From Neptuniibacter sp. (GTDB taxonomy: Bacteria > Pseudomonadota > Gammaproteobacteria > Pseudomonadales > Balneatricaceae): DNA of 5,276 nucleotides. This document shows positions 1 to 5,276 of the stretch, piece by piece; position 1 is the first letter of the stretch; the number at the start of each line of letters is the position of its first letter. The notes under the pieces are model-generated. The model worked only from the letters and a program-made list of their open reading frames with translations. It was not told the origin of the DNA and did no database searches. The translations under genes were made by a program, and so were the position numbers. Location of the stretch: assembly GCA_024686055.1 (NCBI GenBank), contig JAIBDV010000241.1:1-5276 (forward strand), read 5' to 3'.

Positions 1-542
1 AAGGTCCGGAAGCGGCGCATCAGATCCAGCGCCGGTTTAAAATTCCGGTGGTGTTGCTGGCTTCATGTAATGACGGTGCCTGTGTCGAGGCTGCCTGTGA
101 AAACTGGCCTTTTGGTTATCTGAACCGGGCCTGCAAGGTCAGTGAAATGGTCAGTACGTTGCGCAGTGCCGTGCAGCAGGGCCGCGAGTTGCATAGTGGT
201 ACGAGTGTTCCACGTAGTACGACAGGTCTGGATAAGGCACGTTATCTTCGGGTTTCCACACAGGCGCGTTATCAGCTGTTCAGTGGCAGCCTGTCGACCC
301 GGAATGCGCAGGTTCGATTGACCCCTAAAGAGCAGAAGTTTCTTGACCTGCTGGGACGTAACCAGGGCCGGGTGGTACCCTTTGAGCGGATTTTCAGCGA
401 GGTCTGGGATAACCGTATCGACGGCTTTCAGCCGTTGCGGATTCTGGTCCACCGGCTGCGGCGCAAGCTGGGTCAGGGCGATGGTATTGAGAATGTTTTC
501 GAGATGGGCTATCGGCTTAACCAGCTGTCCCAGAGCGAGTAA
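1..542 (+). CDS. Response regulator, 3' part (receiver remnant + winged-helix DNA-binding domain), 5' truncated by window
   Basis: The reading frame is open from position 3 to the TAA at 540-542, so the gene begins upstream. The GTG at 48-50 falls inside a receiver beta-strand (RRFKIPVVLLAS) and is not a credible start. About 179 residues are visible. Residues ~1-65 resemble the last third of a CheY-like receiver: strand beta4 IPVVLLAS, then PFGYL and a helix (SEMVSTLRSAVQQG). After a linker, residues ~100-176 form an OmpR/PhoB-type winged helix: LTPKEQKFLDLL, then GRVVPFERIFSEVW, the recognition-helix region LRILVHRLRRKL, and the wing ending in GYRL. By family, it binds DNA in the cytoplasm as the output half of a two-component system; target genes and partner kinase are not visible. 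The receiver looks atypical: the usual beta4 Thr is Ala (LLAS) and the usual Lys-Pro after GYL is replaced by NRA, so phosphorylation control may differ. The phospho-acceptor Asp lies outside the window. Confidence 0.85.
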   Translation, partial: GPEAAHQIQRRFKIPVVLLASCNDGACVEAACENWPFGYLNRACKVSEMVSTLRSAVQQGRELHSGTSVPRSTTGLDKARYLRVSTQARYQLFSGSLSTRNAQVRLTPKEQKFLDLLGRNQGRVVPFERIFSEVWDNRIDGFQPLRILVHRLRRKLGQGDGIENVFEMGYRLNQLSQSE

Positions 543-582
543 GTACAACCGCTATTATTTTGCCCGCTTTGCTGGCAATGCT

Positions 583-605
583 CAGGGGCCGACGTTCGGC
601 CTCTG
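583..605. terminator. GC-rich hairpin between convergent genes, possible bidirectional terminator
   Basis: The arms at 583-592 and 596-605 pair over 10 bp with one G-T wobble around a 3-nt loop (CGT). The stem lies in the 80-bp gap between the response-regulator stop and the stop of the minus-strand YbaK-like gene, where a shared terminator is expected. Neither side is followed by a clear run of T, so intrinsic termination is inferred from position and stem strength only. Confidence 0.5.
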
Positions 606-622
606 CGCATTGTGATTACTGA

Positions 623-1087
623 TCAGTGTGCAATCTGCCCGTGCCGGGCGTCGCCCATCATTTTCATGAACGACTGCTTATCCACCCGTAACAGGTGTTC
701 GTGGTCGCCACACTCCATATAACAGTCGGCTTGCTGGGCCAGGCTGTCATCCCAGACCACCGGTAACCGGTAGGCCTGACCCAGTGAAGGAATTGCCCCG
801 CTACGGCAATCATCAAACATCAGTCGGGTGTCTTTTTCGTGGGCGATATCCAGCAGGCGCTGGGTGGTGCTGTTTACGGCTCTGAGATCCAGCTGTTTAT
901 TGGCGGGAATCACCGCCATATAAAAGCCTTCATCGTCGGCCAGTAGTACACCTTTAGCGACCTGTTTTGGTGGGATCTGTGCGGCAATCGCACAGCCCAT
1001 GGCGGTTTCAGCGTAGGGGTGTTCGACATTCTGCCAGTTGATCTGCTGCTGGCGCAGAAAATTTTCTACTCGCGGTGCAAGGGACAT
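623..1087 (-). CDS. YbaK/EbsC-family aminoacyl-tRNA deacylase (stand-alone trans-editing domain)
   Basis: This 154-residue protein is a single YbaK/ProX-type editing domain (INS superfamily) of normal length for a free-standing member. Such proteins act in the cytoplasm and hydrolyse mischarged aminoacyl-tRNAs such as Cys- or Ala-tRNAPro. Visible family marks are EHPYAETA near residue 22, AKGVLLAD with Lys45 (the Lys conserved in this superfamily), the substrate-loop motif GAIPSLG at 97-103, and GDHEHLLRV at 127-135. The tail DARHGQ also looks like other stand-alone members I recall. The ATG at 1085-1087 is supported by a GGAGGG Shine-Dalgarno (plus-strand CCCTCC, 1095-1100) 7 nt upstream. 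It is transcribed alone, divergently from the exported-protein gene and convergently to the response regulator. Which aminoacyl-tRNA it edits cannot be read from the sequence, so I give no symbol; the family is clear and the substrate is unknown. Confidence 0.9.
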   Translation of the reverse strand: MSLAPRVENFLRQQQINWQNVEHPYAETAMGCAIAAQIPPKQVAKGVLLADDEGFYMAVIPANKQLDLRAVNSTTQRLLDIAHEKDTRLMFDDCRSGAIPSLGQAYRLPVVWDDSLAQQADCYMECGDHEHLLRVDKQSFMKMMGDARHGQIAH

Positions 1088-1137
1088 GGTGCTGCCCTCC
1101 GTTGTGGCTCTCCGGCCAGGTTCGGCTCCCTGCCTTC

Positions 1138-1161
1138 ATAGCTTAGTGCAGGATGAGCTAT
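1138..1161. repeat. Inverted repeat in divergent intergenic region, possible operator
   Basis: ATAGCT (1138-1143) and AGCTAT (1156-1161) are perfect inverted arms. They extend inward by one G-T and one A-T pair to 8 bp, around an 8-nt spacer (1146-1153). The repeat sits between the divergent YbaK-like and exported-protein genes, ending about 9 bp before the Shine-Dalgarno of the latter. It could be an operator or an mRNA hairpin, or chance. A weak promoter-like pair (TTCATA 1135-1140, TATAGG 1159-1164) overlaps it but would leave almost no leader. The rest of the 1088-1180 gap shows nothing else I can support. Confidence 0.3.
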
Positions 1162-1180
1162 AGGTTAGAGGGGGTGAACG

Positions 1181-2623
1181 ATGAAACGACGACAATTGTT
1201 GCAACTGCTGGCCAGCAGTTCGCTGGGTTATCCGCTATTGAGCCGGGCGCAAACCGATGTTCCGGCGCTGGTCCATCTGATTGAACAGACGCCACGGGAT
1301 CAGCTGACGGAAAAAATTGTGGCGCTGATCCGCCAGGGGCTGGGCCGGGATGCCTTGCTGTGGGCGATCCAGCTGGCCGGGATGCGGCAGATTCAGCCCC
1401 GCCCGGTGGGCTTCAAATTTCATGCGGTAATGATGGTGGATGCGGCCCGCCAGCTGGCGCAGGGCGATAGTGGCCCCCAGGGCTGGGTGCCGATTCTGTG
1501 GAACCTGGATTATTTTAAATTCAGTCAGCAGCGCAACCTTGTGGCCGGTGGCTGGCAACTGAAGACGTTCCATGGCGTGGTGCCTGGCCCTGCTGATTCG
1601 CTGCAGCTGTTCGAGCAGGGTCTGCAGCAACGTGATGAGCTGAAGGTCGATGCGGCGGCGGTGGCGGTCAGCCGTCAGCACGGTCTGCATCAGCTGTTTG
1701 AGCCGCTGGCACACTACGCAGTGCGTGATTTTCACAGTATTGGCCATAAGGCGATCTACCTGTGCCACAGCTGGCGTCAGCTGCAGCGGGCCGGTGGTCG
1801 TCAGGCGGACTGGGTCTGTCGAGCGCTGGCCTATGCGCTGATCGCGGACGGCAATGTGGCGGCCGAGGATGCGCACTGGACGCGGCTGGACTATGCCGCC
1901 AATGTGCGCCGTGCTGCGCTGTTTCCTTTATCTGCTCTGCGTGCTGGCTCGGACCCGTTGGTGGCGGGCGAGCTGGTGCAGCTGCTGGGCCGGGCGTCAG
2001 CGGATGAGTGTTGTGATGCGGTGGTCGGCTGGCTGCAACAGGCACCGGTGCAGGCGGTGTGGGACGGGATTTTTCTGGCCGCGGCGGAGCGCGTGCTTCA
2101 GCAGCCAACCATTCCGATGCTGCACTGTGTGACGGTCAGTCATGCCATGGCCTGGCTCTGGCGGCAGAGTGCTGACCCGGCGAACCGGAACCTGTTGTTG
2201 TTGCAGGCGGTGGCCTATCTGGCCCGAATGCGTGAGCAACGTTGGGCAGGGCAGCCTGCCGGTGTGGTGCTGGGTGATCTGGTGGCGGACCCCCAGCCAC
2301 TGAGTGCGGCTGAGCGCCGGGAGCGGATAGGTCAGCAGCTGGGTCAGCCGGGTCAGCAGAGTCAGTTACAGCTGATGGCCTATCCTTATAGTACTGAGGG
2401 GACGGCGCTGCGTGATGATCTGTTGCGGTTGTTACGGCGCAAATCCAGTCAGGCTCACGATTTCAAATACGGCGCGGCGGTGCTGGAGGTTATGGACTGG
2501 CTTTCCCCGAGTTACTGGCCAGTATGGCTGGCGGCGACCAGTGTGCTTTTACCCGGTGCAATGAAACCCGATAGTACTGAAGCGAGTCAGATAGAGCATT
2601 GGCTGGCAACATCTGAGGTGTAG
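1181..2623 (+). CDS. Uncharacterised exported protein with Tat-like signal peptide and His-containing helical motifs
   Basis: I do not recognise a named family for this 480-residue protein. It starts at ATG 1181 behind a strong Shine-Dalgarno (AGGGGGTGA, 1169-1177). The N-terminus MKRRQLLQLLASSS has twin Arg at 3-4 followed by Q-L-L, then a short weakly hydrophobic stretch and a plausible cleavage site after SRA (residue 23). That fits a Tat signal and suggests export to the periplasm, often in folded or cofactor-loaded form. There is no lipobox Cys and no later membrane segment. The mature part looks mostly helical. Striking motifs are GFKFHAVMMV (His81), PILWNLDYFKFSQ (104-116), RDFHSIGHKAIYLCHSWRQL (182-201; His185, 189, 196), LHCVTVSHAMAWLW (His315, 321) and AHDFKYGAAVLE (His426). 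I have a loose memory of similar Tat-signal proteins in Planctomycetes with comparable GHKAIY and HDYKF motifs, which I cannot verify. Metal or cofactor binding is inference only. It is probably co-transcribed with the CHAD gene that follows. Confidence 0.85.
   Translation: MKRRQLLQLLASSSLGYPLLSRAQTDVPALVHLIEQTPRDQLTEKIVALIRQGLGRDALLWAIQLAGMRQIQPRPVGFKFHAVMMVDAARQLAQGDSGPQGWVPILWNLDYFKFSQQRNLVAGGWQLKTFHGVVPGPADSLQLFEQGLQQRDELKVDAAAVAVSRQHGLHQLFEPLAHYAVRDFHSIGHKAIYLCHSWRQLQRAGGRQADWVCRALAYALIADGNVAAEDAHWTRLDYAANVRRAALFPLSALRAGSDPLVAGELVQLLGRASADECCDAVVGWLQQAPVQAVWDGIFLAAAERVLQQPTIPMLHCVTVSHAMAWLWRQSADPANRNLLLLQAVAYLARMREQRWAGQPAGVVLGDLVADPQPLSAAERRERIGQQLGQPGQQSQLQLMAYPYSTEGTALRDDLLRLLRRKSSQAHDFKYGAAVLEVMDWLSPSYWPVWLAATSVLLPGAMKPDSTEASQIEHWLATSEV
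2330..2357 (+). repeat. Three short direct repeats of GGTCAGC inside the exported-protein gene
   Basis: GGTCAGC occurs at 2330-2336, 2342-2348 and 2351-2357. The copies encode a Gln/Gly-rich low-complexity stretch (GQQLGQPGQQSQ, residues 384-395), probably a flexible linker before the C-terminal helical part. The spacings (12 and 9 nt) are multiples of three, so the frame is kept; this could be a small site of length variation. Confidence 0.5.
2615..2620 (+). promoter_or_regulatory. Shine-Dalgarno for the CHAD gene, inside the upstream gene's 3' end
   Basis: GAGGTG ends 5 nt before ATG 2626 but only 2 nt before the alternative GTG 2623, so it favours ATG 2626 as the start. It lies within the last codons of the exported-protein gene, whose TAG stop is at 2621-2623. 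This arrangement is typical of translational coupling. Confidence 0.6.
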
Positions 2624-2625
2624 TG

Positions 2626-3462
2626 ATGCGATGGACATTACCCGATTCTGAACCGGGCATGGCGCAAGTCAATTATCTGTTTGAGTCGTCTTTGCAGCGG
2701 CTGGACTGGTTCTTTGAACAGCCTGAATTGAACGATGAGGCTGTACATCAGGTTCGGCTGGAGCTGAAAAAGCTGCGGGCCCGGTTACGGTTGTTGCAAG
2801 AGACATTACCCGAAGACGCCTGTCGGAAAGCGCTGGCAGCGGTGCGCCAGCTGTCCCATGATCTGGCACCGTTGCGCGACCATAAAGTACTCCGCCAGAC
2901 GTTGATCTCGTTGCTGGACAGCCCTGGCCGAAAAGCAATGTTAAAACGGCTGCTGACGGTGGTCGAACAACACCACCTCTGTGCGCGGCCGAGTCAGCAG
3001 CAATTGGTTGATGATCGGCAGCGCTTGCAGTTGCGGGTATCCGCAGCAGCGCACCCTCTGGCTTCCGGCAAGCCTGACCAGTGGCTTAAACACAGTTATC
3101 AGCGTTGTCGTAAGCAGTGGCAGACGATCCGGCGCTGGCCAACGGCCAGTGATTTGCACCGCTGGCGGCGTTCGGTAAAGGAAATGCAGTATCAGCTCCG
3201 GCTGCTGGTGCCGGGGCAGCATCGTGGTTATCAGTCCCACCTGCGCCAGCTGGGTCAGCGCCTGGGCGAGTTGCATGATCTGCACGAACTGGAACGCTGG
3301 ATGGGCGAAACCTCACGCTGGTTCTGGCTGGAAGAGCGGCTGGTACTGAGCCAGGCTATTCGTCAACGCGAATCAGAACTGCTGGCGCAGATCATGGCAC
3401 TGGGTAAGCGTCTGTATATCCGCAAACCTGAGGCATTCTGCCGCTGGCAGCCAGCAGGATGA
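2626..3462 (+). CDS. CHAD domain-containing protein
   Basis: This 278-residue protein is almost entirely one CHAD domain (conserved histidine alpha-helical domain), a fold of two four-helix bundles with a basic surface that binds polyphosphate in studied members. Both halves can be seen. The first has HQVRLELKKLR (His41, Arg44, Lys48, Lys49, Arg51) followed by RQLSHDLAPLRDHKVL (74-89). The second has HRWRRSVKEMQ (His178, Arg181, Arg182, Lys185) followed by RQLGQRLGELHDLHEL (207-222). In the second motif a Gln (188) stands where the first has Arg51. There is no signal peptide or CYTH domain, so it should be cytoplasmic, unlike its upstream neighbour. ATG 2626 is chosen over the GTG at 2623 because of Shine-Dalgarno spacing. 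The gene directly follows the exported-protein gene, implying one transcript. No polyphosphate kinase or phosphatase gene lies in the window, so the polyphosphate role rests on the family alone. Confidence 0.88.
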   Translation: MRWTLPDSEPGMAQVNYLFESSLQRLDWFFEQPELNDEAVHQVRLELKKLRARLRLLQETLPEDACRKALAAVRQLSHDLAPLRDHKVLRQTLISLLDSPGRKAMLKRLLTVVEQHHLCARPSQQQLVDDRQRLQLRVSAAAHPLASGKPDQWLKHSYQRCRKQWQTIRRWPTASDLHRWRRSVKEMQYQLRLLVPGQHRGYQSHLRQLGQRLGELHDLHELERWMGETSRWFWLEERLVLSQAIRQRESELLAQIMALGKRLYIRKPEAFCRWQPAG

Positions 3463-3474
3463 TGCCTTTATACT
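3444..3474 (+). promoter_or_regulatory. Candidate sigma-70-like promoter for gloC
   Basis: TATACT (3469-3474) matches the -10 consensus at five of six positions. The best -35 candidate is CTGGCA (3444-3449; four of six), with a long 19-nt spacer. It would start transcription near 3481, leaving a ~23-nt leader that contains the Shine-Dalgarno. This is weak evidence; gloC may equally be read from the upstream operon. Confidence 0.3.
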
Positions 3475-3487
3475 GGCGGGCCTGAAC

Positions 3488-3495
3488 AGGAAGGG
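3488..3495 (+). promoter_or_regulatory. Shine-Dalgarno deciding the gloC start
   Basis: AGGAAGGG lies 8 nt before ATG 3504 and directly abuts or overlaps the alternative GTG at 3495, so only the ATG has workable spacing. Starting at ATG 3504 also gives an N-terminus that lines up with E. coli YcbL as I recall it. Confidence 0.55.
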
Positions 3496-3503
3496 TGAGG
3501 CCC

Positions 3504-4145
3504 ATGAAATATCAGATTATTCCAGTAACAGCGTTTGAGCAGAACTGTACTCTGTTGTGGTGTGAACAGAGCCGTAAAGCCGCCGTGGTGGACCCGGGTG
3601 GTGAAATCGCCCGTATTCTGTCGATTGTGCAGGAGAAGGGGCTGGAGCTGGAAAAAATTCTGCTCACCCATGCGCACATTGATCACGCCGGTGGTACGGC
3701 GGAGCTGGCACAGCGCGCGGCTATTCCGATTGAGGGGCCGCATCCGGGTGATCAGTTCTGGATTGATGGTCTGCCACAGCAAAGCCAGATGTTCGGTTTC
3801 CCGGAAGTGGAGGTTTTTACCCCGGATCGCTGGCTGGGTGATGATGATACCGTGACTGTGGGTGAGCATACCCTGCAGGTGCTGCATTGCCCTGGCCATA
3901 CACCGGGCCATGTGATCTTTTACCATCAGGGGTCAGAGCTGGCGCTGGTGGGGGATGTGCTGTTCAACGGCTCGATTGGGCGCACTGACTTCCCGCAGGG
4001 TGATCACGATCAGCTGATCAGTTCGATCCGTGACAAGCTGTTCCCGCTGGGGGATAACGTGACCTTTATCCCGGGCCATGGACCGGTCTCAACTTTCGGC
4101 CATGAACGCCAGACCAACCCCTTTGTTGCTGATCACCGCGGCTAA
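3504..4145 (+). CDS. gloC: Hydroxyacylglutathione hydrolase GloC/YcbL (glyoxalase II-like, metallo-beta-lactamase fold)
   Basis: This 213-residue protein matches E. coli YcbL (GloC) along its whole length and is nearly the same size. GloC-type enzymes hydrolyse S-lactoylglutathione to lactate and glutathione in the cytoplasm, the second step of methylglyoxal detoxification. The metal-binding set is complete: THAHIDH (His56, His58, Asp60, His61), His132 in HCPGHTPGH, Asp151 in VGDVLF, and His192 in IPGHGP. Other hallmarks are VDPGGE at 29-34, GSIGRTDFP at 156-164 and the NPF tail at 205-207. The protein lacks the long C-terminal helical domain of classical GloB, as expected for GloC. It lies 41 bp after the CHAD gene on the same strand and is convergent with zapE. 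Its role seems unrelated to the upstream pair, so any co-transcription may be incidental. The family is secure; the exact physiological thioester substrate is inferred. Confidence 0.93.
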   Translation: MKYQIIPVTAFEQNCTLLWCEQSRKAAVVDPGGEIARILSIVQEKGLELEKILLTHAHIDHAGGTAELAQRAAIPIEGPHPGDQFWIDGLPQQSQMFGFPEVEVFTPDRWLGDDDTVTVGEHTLQVLHCPGHTPGHVIFYHQGSELALVGDVLFNGSIGRTDFPQGDHDQLISSIRDKLFPLGDNVTFIPGHGPVSTFGHERQTNPFVADHRG

Positions 4146-4151
4146 TGCCGC
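4138..4151. terminator. Small hairpin spanning the gloC stop codon
   Basis: GCGGC (4138-4142) and GCCGC (4147-4151) form a 5-bp stem around a TAAT loop containing the gloC stop. Only 21 bp separate the gloC and zapE stops, so any terminator must overlap the coding ends. The stem is short and lacks a good T tract; this is a weak candidate. Confidence 0.2.
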
Positions 4152-4166
4152 TGTTGGTATCAGGCC

Positions 4167-5276
4167 TCAGTCGCGAATAGGTGGGCTTTGCTGGTATTCC
4201 AGTGAGCCCATCTCGACCAGCCGGCTGAGGGTGCGTTGAAACTGAAAGTTCAGCGCGCCGCTGCCGGGATAGAGCGCTGCTGGCGGGGCCACCGCTGAGA
4301 CAATCAGATTCACCCGGCGATCATAGAGTTCATCTACCAGGCTGATGAAGCGTCGGGCCGGGTCATCCAGCGCTGACCAGCGTACCTCCCGGTCACCGGT
4401 GGTATTGGCAATGCTGCCATCCTCAGTCCCGCGGGCTTTGATCTGTTCGCGCTGTTCACCATAGAACCGTGGCACCCCGCATAGCCATACACAGTCAAAC
4501 TGTTCCGCCAGTTCGATGTAGTCCATGGCGCTTCGATAACCGGTACAGAGCTGTTCAAAACTGAAGCCGATTACCCTTTCGGCCTTATCGAGTAACAAAC
4601 AGTTAACGGTGCGATGGCACAGCTGGATGTCGGCCTGGCTGTTGTTGGTTTTGGGTAAGGTAAACTCACTTTCTGATAAATCAAACCAGCTTTTAAGCGC
4701 GGTTAAATGGCGCAACCGATGATCCTGCGGACCATCCAGTGGAATAATCTCCAGCTGCTGCTCAAGTAGCCTGATAGCGGGGAGGAAGCGGTCGCGATGC
4801 AGGCCGTCGGGATAAAGCCCCGCGGGTGGCTGGTTGGAGGTGACGACCAGGATTACACCGCGATCAGACAGGTGCTGGAGCAAGCGCCCCAGTAGCATGG
4901 CATCGCCAATATTATCGACAAAGAATTCATCAAAGCAGAGCACCGGAGCGCGGTGAGCAAAGGCGGCCGCCACCCAGCCTAGCGGGTCGGGCTGACCTGA
5001 GGCGGCACGCAGCTGCTGGTGAACTTCACGCATAAACCGGTGGAAATGCAGCCGGAGTGTCAGCCTGTCAGGCAGGGTGTCGCAGAACAGATCCATGAGC
5101 ATGGTTTTGCCCCGGCCCACCGGACCCCACAGATACAAGCCCTGCGGTGGTGGCGGCCGGCGTTGCCACCAGGCCGGTTTGTGCAGCAGCTGCTGGTGGA
5201 GCCGGGTCAGCTGGGCAATGGCGTTTTGCTGGAGCGGGTCGGCACTGAGCTGGCCGCTGCTCAGCAACTGCTGATA
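4167..5276 (-). CDS. zapE: Cell division protein ZapE (AFG1-like P-loop ATPase), 5' end cut by window
   Basis: The frame is open from the right edge to the TGA at 4167-4169. The TTG at 5265-5267 is not a convincing start: three more in-frame codons (Y-Q-Q) precede it, and ZapE proteins usually have a few residues plus an ...YQ..L..G motif before this point, so roughly ten residues are probably missing. Counting from that TTG, the AAA+ core shows Walker A GPVGRGKT (48-55), LHFHRFMREVH (73-83), Walker B VLCFDEF (109-115), sensor-like TSN (143-145) and RDRFLPAI with candidate Arg fingers (158-165). The C-terminal hallmarks RRFISLVDELYDR and FQRTLSRLVEM are present. The total of about 370-380 residues fits ZapE (E. 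coli, 375). In E. coli ZapE associates with the FtsZ ring, is membrane-linked and matters under stress or low oxygen; homologous mitochondrial AFG1 works in protein quality control. It is convergent with gloC. Confidence 0.93.
   Translation of the reverse strand, partial: YQQLLSSGQLSADPLQQNAIAQLTRLHQQLLHKPAWWQRRPPPPQGLYLWGPVGRGKTMLMDLFCDTLPDRLTLRLHFHRFMREVHQQLRAASGQPDPLGWVAAAFAHRAPVLCFDEFFVDNIGDAMLLGRLLQHLSDRGVILVVTSNQPPAGLYPDGLHRDRFLPAIRLLEQQLEIIPLDGPQDHRLRHLTALKSWFDLSESEFTLPKTNNSQADIQLCHRTVNCLLLDKAERVIGFSFEQLCTGYRSAMDYIELAEQFDCVWLCGVPRFYGEQREQIKARGTEDGSIANTTGDREVRWSALDDPARRFISLVDELYDRRVNLIVSAVAPPAALYPGSGALNFQFQRTLSRLVEMGSLEYQQSPPIRD

Noticed and set aside
48..50. GTG as the start of the response-regulator gene
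   Set aside because: The same frame is open to the left edge and encodes receiver-like sequence before this codon, so the gene is truncated by the window rather than starting here.
63..548. Minus-strand open frame opposite the response regulator
   Set aside because: The plus-strand frame encodes a clear winged-helix domain and the antisense product resembles nothing.
1135..1164. TTCATA / TATAGG as the promoter of the exported-protein gene
   Set aside because: Both boxes match only four of six positions, the final T of the -10 is absent, and the implied transcript would begin at the Shine-Dalgarno. Not strong enough to list separately.
1235..1876. Long minus-strand open frame (213 codons) inside the exported-protein gene
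   Set aside because: It lies fully antisense to a well-supported gene and its translation has no recognisable domain pattern. GC-rich coding regions often leave the opposite strand open. It has no supporting Shine-Dalgarno or context.
1668..2108. Second minus-strand open frame (146 codons), rich in Pro, Ala and Arg
   Set aside because: The biased Pro/Ala/Arg composition is typical of a shadow frame of a GC-rich gene.
3468..3926. Minus-strand open frame opposite the 5' half of gloC
   Set aside because: The plus strand carries complete metallo-beta-lactamase motifs; the antisense product has no family features.
1..5276. A defence, toxin-antitoxin or mobile-element system
   Set aside because: No transposase, integrase, nuclease, toxin-like pair, array or terminal repeats are seen; the identifiable genes are chromosomal housekeeping or regulatory families with similar base use throughout.

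Overview
The window reads as ordinary chromosome of a moderately GC-rich gammaproteobacterium. The best taxonomic clues are a close match to the enterobacterial YcbL/GloC metallo-hydrolase (the N-terminus reads MKYQIIPVTAFEQNC, against MNYRIIPVTAFSQNC as I recall E. coli YcbL) and a proteobacterial ZapE/AFG1-type ATPase. An Oceanospirillales- or Pseudomonadales-like host is plausible, but I cannot fix a genus. I see no mobile element, CRISPR array, tRNA or rRNA.

Layout, left to right. (1) Positions 1-542, + strand: the 3' part of a response-regulator gene, with the end of a receiver domain followed by an OmpR/PhoB-type winged-helix DNA-binding domain. The 5' part lies outside the window. (2) A short convergent gap with a strong GC-rich hairpin. 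(3) Positions 623-1087, - strand: a free-standing YbaK/EbsC-type aminoacyl-tRNA deacylase. (4) A 93-bp divergent intergenic region with a good Shine-Dalgarno site on each side and an 8-bp-arm inverted repeat. (5) Positions 1181-3462, + strand: two tightly linked genes. The first encodes an uncharacterised protein with a Tat-like signal peptide and several striking His-containing motifs. The second encodes a stand-alone CHAD-domain protein. (6) Positions 3504-4145, + strand: gloC/ycbL, a glyoxalase II-like metallo-beta-lactamase-fold hydrolase, 41 bp downstream and possibly with its own promoter. (7) Positions 4167-5276, - strand: zapE, convergent with gloC and cut by the right edge just short of its start.

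How the genes relate. Most are independent housekeeping or regulatory functions: tRNA quality control, methylglyoxal-derived thioester hydrolysis, and division/stress-linked ATPase activity. The only pair whose arrangement implies shared function is the exported protein and the CHAD protein, whose stop and start regions abut and which share a Shine-Dalgarno site inside the upstream gene. That exported protein is the least understood item here and the best candidate for follow-up. I did not find convincing evidence of a new multi-gene system.
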